In this document: piece after piece, positions 32,244 through 44,975 of the stretch
How positions within the stretch are numbered: the stretch's first letter is position 1
Layout of the letters: the number at the start of each line of letters is the position of its first letter
Assembly (NCBI GenBank): GCA_944739405.2
Contig: OX123183.2
Coordinates: 91,836,729-91,900,728 of the forward strand
Source of the DNA: Euclidia mi
Lineage: Eukaryota > Arthropoda > Insecta > Lepidoptera > Erebidae
Reading direction: 5' to 3'
DNA: 64,000 nt
The notes under the pieces: generated by a model
What the model was told of the DNA's origin: nothing
Databases searched by the model: none
What the model saw: only the letters and a program-made list of their open reading frames with translations
Program-made: the position numbers and the translations under genes

Positions 32244-35200
32244 TCACTGAGTTGGAAGCGGACAGAGACGTACAACAGGGCGCACGTAACTCCCTTTAGC
32301 GGTTTTCACGGTAACAACGCGAGTTGTACCGTCCTTGGAAGTATGCAATTTCTCTACGATGGCTAACGGCCATGAAAGTGGCGGAGCATTATCATGTATT
32401 ATGACGACCAACGTACCCTCCTGTATAGGGGATGCAGGACTATTCCACTTGGATCTAGCCTGAAGCTGGTGTAGATATTCCGCACGCCAGCGCCGCCAGA
32501 ACGACTGCACGAGTTTATCCAGCAGAGTATGTCTCTGGAGCAAGCTTGAAGAGTCAGCTTCAGGAGCCGGAAATGACGATAATGGCACTGTGTTCAGAAA
32601 ATGTGCAGGGCTTAACGCGGATGGTTCTGCAGGGTCACTACTCAATGCCGTGAGCGGACGCGAGTTGATCAGTGCCTCGACTTGTGCAAGGACAGTTAAA
32701 AGCTCTTCGTAAGAGAGGATCTGTTGACCTATAACCTTGAAGAGATGCGTTTTAATTACCTTGACCATGCTTTCCCAACATCCACCGAAATGTGGTGATG
32801 CTGGTGGAATAAACTTCCAGTCAATATGATTTATGGAAAGTTCTTCCTGAAGACGAGTACGATATTCTTCCCTGAGAAACTTATAAAGGTCGCGTAAATA
32901 AAAGCTTGCGCCCACAAAACAAGTGCCGTTATCCGTGTACAAACACTGTATAGGGCCGCGCCGTGAGAGAAATCATTTAAGGGCTGCCAGGAATGACACC
33001 GTGCTTAAATCTGTCGCAACTTCAATATACGTAGCGCGCGTCGTTAAGCATGTAAAAATATATAGCCAGGCTTTACGGCTTTTAACACCTCGACCACGCA
33101 CTGGCGTATACTGCAGTGGTACTGCGTAATCACAACCGGTGTGTGTAAACGCTTTAGCAACCTGGTTGACGCGCTGGCTAGGGAGATCGGCCATGGGAAG
33201 GAAAGTCGGACGCGGACGAAATTTGAAACAGACGTTACATTTATGTATTCTGTGACGAATTATTCGTCGAGCGGCTAAAATCCAATACTTATGCCTAATT
33301 AAGGACATAAGCAACTCCGGACCGGCATGGAGGTGCTTCTTGTGATAAAAATCAACAAGAAGGTCGACAAAATGATCATGTCGCGGCAGAATACAAGGAT
33401 GTTTGTAGTTATAAGGTTCATCCGAATTTGACAGACGACCCCCAACGCGTATGACGCCGTGTTCATCGAGAAACGGCTTGAGTCTAAGGATAACGGGAGA
33501 ACAAGGTACATTGTCTTTTAAATTTTGAATGTCGTTACTAAAATGAACAGCTTGTACAGCTCGTAGTAACTTACATTCTGCGAATTTGATATCAGTACTT
33601 GATACAAAAGTCTCATTAGGTAGGTGCCTAAGAAACCTATAGACATAAACGATGGCGCGGAGTAACTTAGACCACGATGACATGCGTAGTGCGAGTGCAT
33701 AGATGGGAGACTCCGCAACCTCAGCAATCACGGGATAAGAAACAGACTTCCGTTCGGGTACATCTTCGTCTTCTGCACTGTGGTCAAAGGGTTGCATGGG
33801 CCATTCTGACGGATCATGGGAGATCCAAGAAGGTCCACGACGCCACAATGGATGATGCAGAAGATTAAGTGGAGTGACACCACGAGACAAGCAATCTGCG
33901 GGGTTCTCAATACCCGCGACGTGATTGAAACAAGTAGCAGGAACCAGTTCAATCAATTTGCTAACGCGGTTGGCGACAAAAGTCTGCCAGCGATGAGGAG
34001 AAGAATGAATCCAAGTGAGCACTATTTTGGAATCGGAAAATGCGTATAATTTATTAATGGGGTAGTGGGGCAAAACTGTGTCTTGAACCTTGCGGAGCAA
34101 CTGAGACAGCAGAAGGGCCGCGCACAACTCCAGTCTCGCAACTGAAATGGTTTTAACAGGCGAGACCTTAGACTTGGCACAAACTAACTGCACCGAGTAG
34201 TTAGAACCAATGCGGACTTGCAGATATACGACTCCGCCGTAAGCACGCTCGCTGGCATCAGCGAAACCTATCAAGTTGATGGTACATCCATCTACCAACC
34301 CAAGATGACGAGGAATAGTAACTTGATTGAGCGCGGTAAGCTCAATACAAAACTGGCCCCAAGCGGCGACAATATGGTCAGGGGGTGTTTCATCCCACTC
34401 ACACTTTGATAGCCAAAGCTCTTTGATCAAGAGCTTGGCGTACAAAATTGTGGGAGCCACAAAACCCATTATGTCCCATAGTCGAGCCACTGTGGACAGC
34501 ATAGTGCGTTTGGTGCACTTATCATCTGGTGGTGAGACGTCAAACCGAAAACTATCGCAGGATTTGTCCCAGCGTGAACCGAGAACCTTATGCGGTACAG
34601 ACTTCTCAAACTCAATGTCTGGAGAAGCCTTATGAGAATCTGGTATGCGTGCCAGAACCTCCTTAGAGTTGCTTGTCCATTTAACAAGATCAAACTGGCC
34701 TCGCTTGAAAAGCTGAATAAGCTCTTCACAAAGCGAAATTGCTAGCGGAGCGGATATGACACTACAGGCAGTGTCATCCATATACAAAGCGGAAGTGGCA
34801 ACAGCCGCTGCGGCGGGAAAGTGATCGCCTTCATCAGCGATCAACTGGCGAACAACTCGTAACGCGTGATATAGGCTAGACTTGAGTCCAAAACAAACAC
34901 GATTGAACTGATACACAGATAAAGGTTCTTTCTTGTCAAAACGATAAAAGACCCGTTGAAATCTACGGTCAGATTCGCGAACGCCGATATTGAGAAACAT
35001 TTGGCGGCAATCAGCTGACACAGCGATTTGGAAAAGACGAAACTTTATTATGATGTTAAATAAATCACCCTGTAGATTGGGGCCGGCATGCAAAATGTCA
35101 TTAATCGACTGACCCGATGTAGTCTTACAACTAGCGTCTAAAACCACACGGAGTTTAGTAGAGCTTTTATCTTCGCGAACTACGCCGTGATGCGGGATAT

Positions 35201-36200
35201 AATATGAGGGCAGAGAGTTGCCCTTGTTGTTTACAACTACACTCAAAAAACCTTTATCTATGTAGTCACGAATGACGTCATTATAGGCGCTGCGTAACTT
35301 AGGTGATGCATCAAGTTTACGTTCCAAACAATGGAAACGTCTGAGCGCAGCAGCGTACGAGTCGCCTAACGAATAAGGGTCACCACAGAATGGCAACGCC
35401 ACAACGTATCTGCCACTGTCGTCACGAACAGTGGTAGCGCGGAAATGCTCTTCACACTCGAGATCTTTACGGCTCATCGAGGGCGGTGCGGTAACCTCTT
35501 CCAGCTCCCAAAATCGCTTGAGAAGAGAATCAATATTGTTTTCTCGAAGAACAGAACAACAGCAAGACGTAACGTATTGAGAAGTATGTAATGTAGGTAC
35601 GGTACCCATAATCACATACCCAAATACCGTCTCAATAGCGGGCGGTAAGTTATTTTGCTCACTACGTACCACTTTAGTAAGTAGCAAGTGCGGGAATATT
35701 GCGGCTCCGATCAAAACATCAATGTCTGCCGGATTCGCAAACTCCGAGTCCGCTAGTGGTAATGACTCTAGATGTGTGAGGAGCGACACGTCCACATTAG
35801 CGTTTGGCAACGTGTCCGTAATACGTTCCACGATAAGGGAAGACTTGTTAAAATTAATGTCCCTATCAAAACGCGAATGTATTTTAATATCTACGGAACC
35901 CTTGCAATGTTTTTCTGATCCGCCTATCCCTCGGATTATTGAGTTCGTATTTTTAAAGTTATTCCATAATCCGAGGCGTTTGAACAATTCTAACGTTATT
36001 AAATTGGTCTGAGATGCGCTATCTAGCAGACAACGTACCATGTGCGGCGACCCATTAACATCATATATGATAACTTGCGCTGTCGCTAACAGAACAGTCT
36101 TAGACGCCATACATGGCGGCCTAGCACTGCTCTGATGCTCTGACAAGCGCGCGAAGGCCGTCCGCGCGTGCGTGCCGCCCGCGCAACGGATGTCGTACAC
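32244..36200 (-). pseudogene. pol: BEL#2 pol: protease-RT-RNase H-integrase, one nonsense codon
   Basis: One frame of about 1318 codons is broken by a single in-frame TGA at 32970-32972 in the integrase core. Aspartic protease: LLDSASQTNLI (D60). RT: SADCRQMFLNIG (about 395-406) and YMDD (473-476). RNase H: GFADASERAYGG (about 645-656) and SDSKIVLTW (722-730). Integrase core: first D in TGCDYAVPL before the stop; D of YTDNGT and E of GGCWESM after it. The BEL C-terminal domain ends PLPTQ. The first codon here is GTG in an open upstream frame, so pol is presumably made as a fusion with gag; a frameshift near 36200-36300 now separates them. Confidence 0.92.
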
Positions 36201-36234
36201 AACGATATCTCATTCTGAGGCGTGGAGGGGGAAG

Positions 36235-37404
36235 TCACCGTGGCCTGCACCTGTGAGGTAAGTGTGTCAAGGTTAGCGGCTTGGCTTGACAACGTGTTAC
36301 CTTTATCGAAATGAAGCAATTAATGATGTTTTTTATTGCAGAAGCGGCACTTTGTCTTACTATAACAATTACTTGTTTTATGCTTAAGCAATTAATGCAA
36401 GCTTTGTTATCTTTTACGCATTTAAAACGAGTGGTTGCATTCAAATTATCGAAGGCGGGACACTTGTATAGATGGTCGTGCACTATATTACTGCACAGAC
36501 ACTTCTGTGAATTATTACTATTAGATTCTGAGCATGTTACGTAAGATTGTGGATTAGGGACCGAGTTATTATTACTATTTCGCGATTTATTCAACCTTTG
36601 TTTGTTGCTGTTAGTGTTAGACGGGCCAGGTGAACCAGACTGCGTATTATGAAATATTCGACACTGATCTTTGATGAACGAAATAAAACTATCTAGTGTA
36701 GGTATTTTATTATTGCGTTCCGTCATCTCGAATGCGCTAATTGTATCAGTGTCAAACTTTTTTAAAGCGAGTTGAAGCAACATAAAGTCGGAAAGATCTT
36801 CTAATTTTAAATTCCTAAGAGAATTAACCGCGGTTACGAAGTTATCAATAAACAGCTGGAAATTCGAGACAGACGCGTTGCCGGACAGTTTGAGATTTAA
36901 AGCTTGGACAAAGTAAGTAGCCGCTAGGACGCGCGTGTCCTGATATCTATCAAGTAGTGACTGAAATATGCCCTGATAATTCTCAGCACTGGGTGTGACA
37001 CCTGCAAATACGGACTGGGCCTTCGGTGATAGTTTACCTGTTAAATAGTACAACCTGTCAGCATCTGTCAGAGAACCATTATCGTGCACTGTAGAGTTAA
37101 AACTCGCATAGAATAACGGCCAATTTCGTATATCTCCGTCAAACGACATAATCTCGATTGGCGGTAATCTCGGTTTGCGGGCAACGGGCTCTGCTGAACA
37201 TTTACCCTCCAATTGCGATTGTATACGCTTAATAATACAATAAAGATCTTCGAATGAGGTATACGCCTGATAGTTCGGTTTTTCATCAGGATTGATAGAA
37301 AGTAATCTTGCGTTATAATCGTCTAACAACTTACGAAAATCTGTTCGAATACTATCTACTGTCATACAATAACTGAGAAATGCTTCGCTATTACTGTCAG
37401 ACAT
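36235..37404 (-). pseudogene. gag: BEL#2 gag (DUF1759 type), N-terminus damaged
   Basis: 389 codons are open from an internal Met at 37404. The capsid-like region reads PIEIMSFDGDIRNWPLFYAS and YYLTGKLSPKAQSVF. The zinc-binding C-terminus (CPAFDNLNATTRFKC, CINCLSIKQ) is partly frameshifted. Compared with BEL#3, about 23 bp are missing near 37480-37490, which puts a stop shortly after the original start at 37500-37502. Confidence 0.88.
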
Positions 37405-37820
37405 AGATGCGGTTTTTGAGCGTTCATAGATGTTTTGAATGCGCTCAAATAAAATATTGCGTTTTGCTTCTAAGATTGTCTTGTGTTCTTTTGTTGTGAC
37501 ATCTAATGAGACCGATACAAAATAAGAATATCTAATGTATCTATTATTTTACCTAAGTAGGCTAAGTAGGCAACACTTTAGAGCTGTGGAATTAAAAGTT
37601 GCTCAAAATATGAGATTTACAAGACAACTATGATAGTTCCAGAATTAATAATTTAGTAAGTAGGTAGCTACATAAAAGTTTACCTACTGATGCGGGCGGA
37701 AACAACCATGTGACGGTTATGTGAATATATTAGGAGTATAGCTAGGTGCTATAACTGCCTAGGCATAGCGATATAACCTATAAAAACGTAAATGAATCCG
37801 ACTCGTATGGATCAAAAAAA

Positions 37821-38324
37821 TGGTTCGGCGATACACCGAAACCGTAGGTTCTAGGTGATTTGGAAAAAATGGACTGTATCTAAAGGAAGAGGATGTAGGA
37901 TTGGAATGGGAGAGATGATTGTGTGTGGGTATAGGATATTCCAAGGACGGAGGGCACTTACCTTATACGGCGATCTTCTTCGTCTCAGAAGGGCAGTCTC
38001 CTGGTGGTTTCAGGATGAAGCTGCTGGATTCACTTCACTACACAGTCACTTCCACTTGCGAGCGGTTTATATAAGCGGTAATAACTATAGCGGGAGCGGT
38101 GCGGTGATACGGTATAGCGGACGCGTATTTTGCGAAATGTTCTCGAAAGTTCCGGACTGTCTCTTGCGTCGACGTTTCGCGGCGACCAATCCGCGAAAGG
38201 CAGTGCCCCTCCTTCGGGAATGGGAGACAGGGACGGAAAATATGGTATCGCTCGCACTAGAACAGCATGAAACGATTGACGTTGATGCGATTAATTATAG
38301 ATAGGAAGGTAGATGGCGCTACCA
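37821..38324 (-). repeat. 5' LTR of BEL#2
   Basis: 504 bp, TGG...CCA, followed by the TSD AACAG. Just inside (37790-37815) the plus strand reads 'gaatccgactcgtatggatc', which looks like a tRNA 3' region. The same string occurs at the equivalent place in BEL#3, so it is the likely primer-binding region. Confidence 0.9.
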
Positions 38325-38329
38325 AACAG

Positions 38330-40566
38330 TATTGCCAAAACAATAATTAAATTTGGTAACTAATTTCTTTTTGGTAAATGTAATACTATGACATTTTGAG
38401 TAACTAAGGTGAAGTTTATTGGAAGTACAATATTCTAAGAAACGATCAAGGTCTTTCTGGAAATCGATACAATCAGATTGATTAGTGATATTTTTATAAA
38501 TTTTCAAGTCATCTGCATACAGGAGAAATTTTGAAGTTTGGAAACAATTTTTAACGTCATTAATGAATAAAATAAACAATAATGGACCAAGAATAGATCC
38601 TTGCGGAACGCCTGATGTGACTTGAATATGGATAGACTCGTAGCCGTTTATCACCACTTTTTGAGTTCGATTGGTATTGGTAAGAAACAAACCAGTGAAG
38701 CAGATTTCCTCTGATGCCGTTGTATGCAATTTTGTCAAGTGGCAATTTGTGATCCACTTTATCGAAAGCTTTTTGGAAATCAGTATATACCGCATCAATT
38801 TGCTGTCTATTATCAAGGCCTTCAAATAAATGTGATGTAAAGATAAGGAGGTTACTCACGCAGGACCTATCTTTTACAAATCCATATTGTTCTTTTAATA
38901 TCACGTGGCGCAAGACGGGGTAGATCTCGTTATGAACGAGTTTTTCAAAAAGTTTTGAGAGAGCCGACAACATAGATATTGGACGGTAAGTAGAAACATC
39001 ACTTTTAGAGCCGCATTTGTGGACGGGTACAATGTTAGCGCGTTTCCAAACTTCTGGGAATACGCCATAGGAAATACATTTATCAAATAGTAAAACTAGA
39101 GGAACGCACAGCGTGTCGCACGTGTTTTTCAAGAAGATCGAAGGAATACCATCAGGACCCGGTCCCTTGGATGCATCTAACGACTTCAGTTCGCTCTGTA
39201 TCTTGTCTCTAGAAAAGTATTAATTGCAAAGATTGATATCATTATCAGGAGTAGGAGGTGGTGGTTCCCATGAGTTATGGTCAAACGAAGAAGGTTCATA
39301 TACAGAATGGAAGAATGTAGAGAATAAATTACAGATAGTAGTGGGATCATTAGAAGATTGTTGTTGATAACAAACTGTGGAGGGGATACTATTACTGGAC
39401 TTACGACTGGAGATGTACGACCAAAATGTTTTGATATTTATAGCTACGCTATCTTCAACTGTATTTATATACTTTTTATAGCATATGTCAACTTCTTTTT
39501 TAAATTTCGCTCTGTAAATTGAAAATACTTCATAGTCGCTAATATTTCCATATTTTTTCCACTTCGTCCATGCTCGAGATTTCTTCTTATGTATATATAA
39601 AAGAGATTTAGGAAACCAATGTGGAAAATTACAATTTTTAGACTTATGCGTAGGAGTGTGTAGCTTAATGATTTCGTAAATCTTTTCATAGAAAATGGAA
39701 ACCGCTTCCTCAGGAGGTAAATCTTCCAGAAGACTGCGCCAGTCAACGGCTTCAATGTCGGAATTTATCTCAGCATAATTAGACTTATAATAATTAAGTG
39801 GATTTCGATTTGTAAGTTTGGAAATAATTGAGGGTTTTCTAAATGATATTAATGCATAAAAGACTGGATGGTGGGGATCAATAGGCAATAGCGAAATATT
39901 AGGAGTATGAGTCACTACATGTATGTTACAGAAAAATAAGTCCAGGATACGCCCATTGGCGTTGGTAATACTGTTATATTGGTTTATGTCCAGTTGTGAA
40001 CAAAAACTCAATAGATGACGACTAACATTGGTATAAGTGCTGTTCGCGGTACATGACATATGGGTTTGTGAACCAATCCAATTGAGCTCAGGTAAATTAA
40101 AATCTCCTGTTAAAACAACGTATTCTATGGAGGGATCGTCTATTAAAGTCGCCAAAGAATCAATAAAATTAACATAAATGTCTTCAGCTGTGTTAGGAGG
40201 TATATATGTGGCGCAAAGTAGTATAAATTTATCATGAAGAAAGGGGACTTTAATTATTTTATGTTCAGGTAAAATTAAAGGAGGTGACAATGTGAGACAT
40301 GATGGGTTTAGGGCCTTAGAAACAGCTATTAGTACGCCACCTCCATCTTTCTTATTGGAGACGGAACGATTACGATTACATCTGAAAACTGAATATCGGT
40401 TATCAATAAATTCATTTTCAGAAATATCTGAGGTCAACCAAGTTTCGGTTAGGATAATGATATCATAAGAGTGAGACAATATGTTTATATACAGAGTATT
40501 TAGTTTGGTCCTGATCCCTCGGCAGTTCTGATAATAAATACATAAATAATTATTATCATTAGCCAC
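38330..40566 (-). pseudogene. Jockey/CR1 ORF2: endonuclease and RT (5' part)
   Basis: The APE endonuclease starts near 40560 with YYQNCRGIRTKLNTL, then LTETWL, TGDFNLPELNW and the DPHHPVF region. RT follows: KGPGPDG, YRPISMLSALSKLFEKLV, DFQKAFDKVDH, SGVPQGSILGPLLF and the palm YADD in LLYADDLKIY. A TAA near 39219 separates endonuclease from RT, and a frameshift lies near 38690-38710. The frame opens at a GTG with no upstream ATG, so the true start may be lost. The gene continues at 25622 after the two insertions. Confidence 0.9.
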
Positions 40567-40947
40567 TATAAATGCCTGGAAGAATAATAGAATTTAATTT
40601 TCAAAATAAAATAAAAAAATATTGCATTTAGTTTTATATGGAACATAAATGATTGTTTACCAAACAGAAAGCTGTTCAAGTGTACAATACTTATTTTATA
40701 GACTAAAAACACAGAAATCAGTCAATATACGATAACATTAAATACATAATATGAGCATTCTAGGACAATGTGTGAAAAAAATATCCGTTGTTTTTTAACA
40801 GGTATGAAATGAACATAAGTAAAACATAAATACCCCACATAATACGAAATGCACCAAAGACATAAATACCCCACATAAAACGAATCATTCCCAGTTACAG
40901 CTAAAAACTTAACTCCACTATAAAGTAACGACGAATTCAAAGAAATA

Positions 40948-41961
40948 TTAATTAACATTTTTAGACATTGAAGGCTGAGAATTTGACTTAATCTTACTGG
41001 ATATTTCATCCTCTGTGCGAATGGCGTAAGTAGATGAGTCTTCTGATTCTTTGACTAGGACAGTCGCATTCCTAACCCACACAAACTTAAATTTGTTGAC
41101 CTTGGCTGCTTCGCGACATTTGCGAAACAAATCTTTGTTACGCAAAGTAAAATGTTCATTCAGGTAGATGCGAGATGAAGTCCCTGAGAGGCCGATGCGG
41201 TCAGAAGTTAGTCCTTTTGATAGTCGGTACACACTAAGAAGATTATCACGCATTATCCGGGAAGTAAATTGAACTATAATGTTCTTTGGCCGATTATTTT
41301 GAGCATGCGCATGATGGATACGGTGGATAGATATGATGTCACTTGAAGCTATTGACATATTGACGGCCGAACCAATTGCTTCTAATATAGAAATCAGGTT
41401 CTCACCACGTTTTTTCGGCAAATTCGCAATTTCCACATTACATTGCCTAGCCTGTTGCTCCAATTTATCGATTTTTCCTTCCAAAAATCTAATAGCGGTG
41501 CCCGCGGAACTGTCACATTTTAATTTCAATTCCTTCAAGCGTTTTACGCAGTCAGCATTATTATCAGAGTTAAAGTTAACAGAACATTTCAAATCAGACA
41601 CATCCTGTGACAGTTCGGTATGTTTCATTTTCAAGTCTGAAATTTCCCTTTTCATACTAGTATAGTCCAAGCGCAGCTCTTTAACCTCACTTTGAATCAG
41701 GGAAGAAGTAGCTGATAAAGTATTTAAATCCTCTCGAAGGTTGTTAATACATGTATTTACATTAGAAAATTGATTGTTCATGTCAGCTCGAAGATCTAAA
41801 ATAGCCTTTTTCAACTCTACAGATAACGAGTTCATTGCCTGGGTAAGTTCGCAATCCGGTTGCTTTCGCTTTCTTTGCGTAACATTGGAACCAGGTTCGA
41901 TACCCGAGTTTAGGTCTGGATACGATTTACATTTATTCTCCGGAGAAACCAGCAGCGGCAT
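40948..41961 (-). CDS. Jockey/CR1 ORF1: coiled-coil RNA-binding protein, 337 aa
   Basis: I start it at ATG 41961 (MPLLVSPENKC); the open frame extends upstream to 41988 only with a non-ATG codon. Residues about 35-165 are heptad-patterned and probably coiled-coil, like the trimerising domain of LINE ORF1 proteins. The C-terminal half (EIANLPKKRGENLISILEAI, IIVQFTSRIMRDNLL) resembles the domain shared by insect LINE ORF1 proteins and the baculovirus FP protein family. It would coat element RNA. The frame is intact although ORF2 is dead. Confidence 0.85.
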   Translation of the reverse strand: MPLLVSPENKCKSYPDLNSGIEPGSNVTQRKRKQPDCELTQAMNSLSVELKKAILDLRADMNNQFSNVNTCINNLREDLNTLSATSSLIQSEVKELRLDYTSMKREISDLKMKHTELSQDVSDLKCSVNFNSDNNADCVKRLKELKLKCDSSAGTAIRFLEGKIDKLEQQARQCNVEIANLPKKRGENLISILEAIGSAVNMSIASSDIISIHRIHHAHAQNNRPKNIIVQFTSRIMRDNLLSVYRLSKGLTSDRIGLSGTSSRIYLNEHFTLRNKDLFRKCREAAKVNKFKFVWVRNATVLVKESEDSSTYAIRTEDEISSKIKSNSQPSMSKNVN

Positions 41962-42171
41962 GGCGTATAGAGATATCGTCTCCAACAATCTCTGGGCGTA
42001 AAAGTATTAGGGAGTAGTTGATTTGTGATTTGATTACGCACGGCGAGTGTTTATATATTAAGTTGAAAGATAATTAGTCGGCGAGACACACTGTCATTTA
42101 TTATGTAATTACTAATTACTAATTTACTAATTAGTCACCTGAATGGCAGTACAACGTCACACGCACTAGTG

Positions 42172-42415
42172 CAGGAACGAGAGGGTAATTATGAGGGACC
42201 TCTCTCTCGCCCGGAGGTGAAGGCGGCACGCGCAGGGATCGTTCACGCTGCAGGACGCTGGAGTGAGAGGGCAATTATGAGGGACCTCTCTTTCTAGTGG
42301 CGGTGAAGTCGTGCGCGCAGAGCGGGGTCGCAGCGCAGGAGTTGGAAGCGAGAGGGCAATTATGAGGGTCCCCTCGTTCTAGCGGCGGTGAAGGCGGTGC
42401 GCGCGGTATTCGGGT
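42172..42415 (-). repeat. Three ~86-bp tandem repeats in the Jockey/CR1 5' UTR
   Basis: The block 'gagagggcaattatgaggg' starts near 42178, 42264 and 42349 (spacing 86 and 85 bp), followed each time by 'tctctc...ggcggtgaag' and a GC-rich stretch with 'gcgcgc'. Tandem monomers at LINE 5' ends often hold the promoter; that role is inferred here. Confidence 0.8.
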
Positions 42416-42620
42416 ATCGTTACACAGTTGCAGCAATATTAATCACTCCACGCACTAGATCAGAGTTCAGAATTGGTAATCAATACAGTCGTTAATAATT
42501 AATAATTATTAAAAATCTTTGCACACGTTAGCTCGCGACAGATACTCGAACGGAAGGGGATTTCGAACACAATAAACGGCTCAAGAATCTGGAAAAAGAC
42601 GCCAGCTGCCATTTTACGAA

Positions 42621-44895
42621 GAATCTAATATAAATCTAGCTATCAGACTTCTAGCACCCCCCTGAGGCTGGTACATGCGGGATCAGAGTCTATTTATAAA
42701 AAACTAGGATTTTCCTGCGACTTTTTTCATGATTCATTGATTTCATCTACGTCCAAATTTAAATTCAGAATGGTTATATTGCTTCTGTTGGCATATACGG
42801 TTGCGGTCACATCGTTTTCGTTAATTAACTTCGCGCGATGTTTTATAATCTTTAAAATGCCAATTTATTATTTGTCATATGGGATTAGTCTTGAGATGAG
42901 CGCATTTAAACGAACAATTTTGTCTATAATATTAGGTATATAGAACTCTTGGAAGCAATCTAAAGATACATTTATTTAGGAAACATGAATCCACTACCAT
43001 TATAATGAGGCTACAATACAAACGTTCAATTTATGTCTAATAAATGCATAATATATTCAAAGAAATATTCTACTCCAATCACAAATATTTGTTTGATATA
43101 TATTATGCATTTATTCGAAAAAACAATATATTATACCATTAAAAATACACGTGTACGCATTACATTAATGTAAGTAAGTATGTATACTTACATTGCATTA
43201 TTATTTCAATAACAATCCAATTATTTAGAAACATATGCATTGAATTTGATTTGATATCGCAAACATAGAATAACTATACGTCTTCTCGCTGTAAATATCG
43301 TGATTTTTATTTAAAAGTAACTACTTACATATGTTCTTACTTCAATTCTAGTGAAATTAAATTAAATTCATCTTTATTCTATCTCATATTGTTCAGGTGC
43401 TTACGGATCGTCGTTTTGGCACCTACCATCAACTTAGGACCTGGCTACAGTACCTACTGCTGAGAAGAATTGGTAAAAAATTCAACAGTTAGCTTTGTGG
43501 AGCATCAATTTACTGAACCAGAAATCATTACAACGAACCGCTCTCAACTATAACAATGTTTCTCCTGCTCAATATTTACTTTTAAATTGAAAGCTAACTG
43601 CTAGTGTTAAAAACTCTTCAATACCTATACCAATATGCATATTTTTTCGGTTTGTCAAGAAAATCAAGGTATTACAAAAGAAAAAAGACGACATCTGTCG
43701 AGGCAGTTATAATATAATATAGTGAAAACGCAGATCAATAGCATAATAAATAGTTAAGGCTACAAAGATTACATTCTCGTAAGACATCGTAGTCATTAAA
43801 CCGTAATAGTGCTACGATGCTACGACACCTACGTAGGCAGCTACGACATACATCAGTAGCAAAAATCTGTGAAAAAGCAAACGTAACCAGCTCTGACTAC
43901 ATATTATAACAATTACATTTTGTACACAAATAAAGTAAATCACTTAAGATTGAAGTCAATAGGCCCGCCAGATAATAACCATAAAGACCGCTTGTAAGGA
44001 ATAGCATCGATTAGCAATATTTTGATGCGTATTATACGACAAATTTTGCCAATATTACAGAGGCTTATATATTTATCGCCATATTCTTCATCTGCTAGAC
44101 GTCTGTGCCAAGGTCGCAGTACGAATAAGTATCGATAAGCGATCTCTAAAGCCGTTTCCCTCAGCACTCTCGTACTACTTGTGGAAAGCACGTCATACGG
44201 TTATATTATGCGCGTAAGTATACAAGTTTTGGTGATTCATTGAATGCTGTGTGTGATGAATTGCGTATATGTAATATTTTATATCGTGAGATTTTTTGTA
44301 TAGTTTAGTTATTTTGAATAAAGAGTGATTTTCAATCAGCGTAATTCTATTAAACTAATTTATACCGGGTGTCACAGGACCCATCACTAAGCCAAAGTTT
44401 TCTGGTTTTGGACATCATATCAAGTCATATTAAGCAAAAATAAAACCTGGGGAACAACTTTTCTTTCAAGAAGATACATTTTTTAAACCGCTATCAAAAG
44501 TGCGCGCGTGCAATGCTCGAAATATTTACTTATACAGGGGAGCATAGGACATCTATAGAACAAATTGGCGGGGTAAATGCATCGATTTTGAATCTAATTT
44601 TAAAAAAGAATATGGCAACTTTGAGCCTCAATATCTCCTAAACCAGTAATTTCCCAGGCGTGGTGGCGAAGTAAAAATTTTCGTAATGATTGGTAGAATA
44701 TGGGATTTCAGTTTCTATTAAGGGCCTTTTTACACGCTGTATATATAGCTGATCGTTACCTACTATCGTGGTTCTTTTCCATAAAACGAGACAGGCAAAA
44801 TAGAAAAGACTTATTTTTTCATGCGTACTATTTTGTGTAACATAAAGTCTATATGATGCGTTATGATGATTAATAAGTACAAAATTTATCTATGG
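42621..44895. other. Spacer, no gene recognised
   Basis: AT-rich. From about 44367 to 44760 the sequence begins 'ccgggtgtcacaggaccc' and reads like an interspersed repeat, but I see no inverted ends, poly(A) or coding frame to classify it. Confidence 0.4.
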
Positions 44896-44975
44896 TTACA
44901 GGATCAGTCATCACGTTACCGCGGCTGGAGTAACCTGAAAATAATCGTCCCGATAAAAGTATTGTTTATAAATAG
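44896..44975 (+). repeat. Penelope-like 3' UTR relic
   Basis: 'gatcagtcatcacgttacc', 'cggctggagtaacc' and 'cgtcccgataaaagta' align in order with the tail of the Penelope copy at 18085-18150. No coding part remains. Confidence 0.6.

Larger units (their letters stand above)
31509..38324 (-). mobile_element. BEL/Pao retrotransposon BEL#2, near-complete
   Basis: LTRs at 31509-32027 and 37821-38324 start TGG and end in CTACCA (one copy CTACTA). The TSD AACAG is at 31504-31508 and 38325-38329. A polypurine tract (minus: CCGGGGGGATA) abuts the 3' LTR. The internal order is gag, protease, RT, RNase H, integrase. Damage seen is a gag N-terminal deletion, a frameshift between gag and pol, and one premature stop in integrase. 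It lies directly beside the R1-clade insert within the Jockey/CR1 gene, and its left TSD overlaps the R1 TSD. Confidence 0.93.
24946..42620 (-). mobile_element. Jockey/CR1-type non-LTR element, split by two insertions
   Basis: The pieces are the 5' UTR and ORF1 (about 42620 to 40948), ORF2 endonuclease and most of RT (40566 to 38330), and the RT C-terminus (25622 to 24974). The two ORF2 parts join in frame once 25623-31494 (R1-clade) and 31509-38324 (BEL#2) are removed, with one 13-bp TSD copy counted once. The outer ends are approximate and no TSD was found for this element. A stop near 39219 and a frameshift near 38700 show it was also decaying. Confidence 0.85.
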
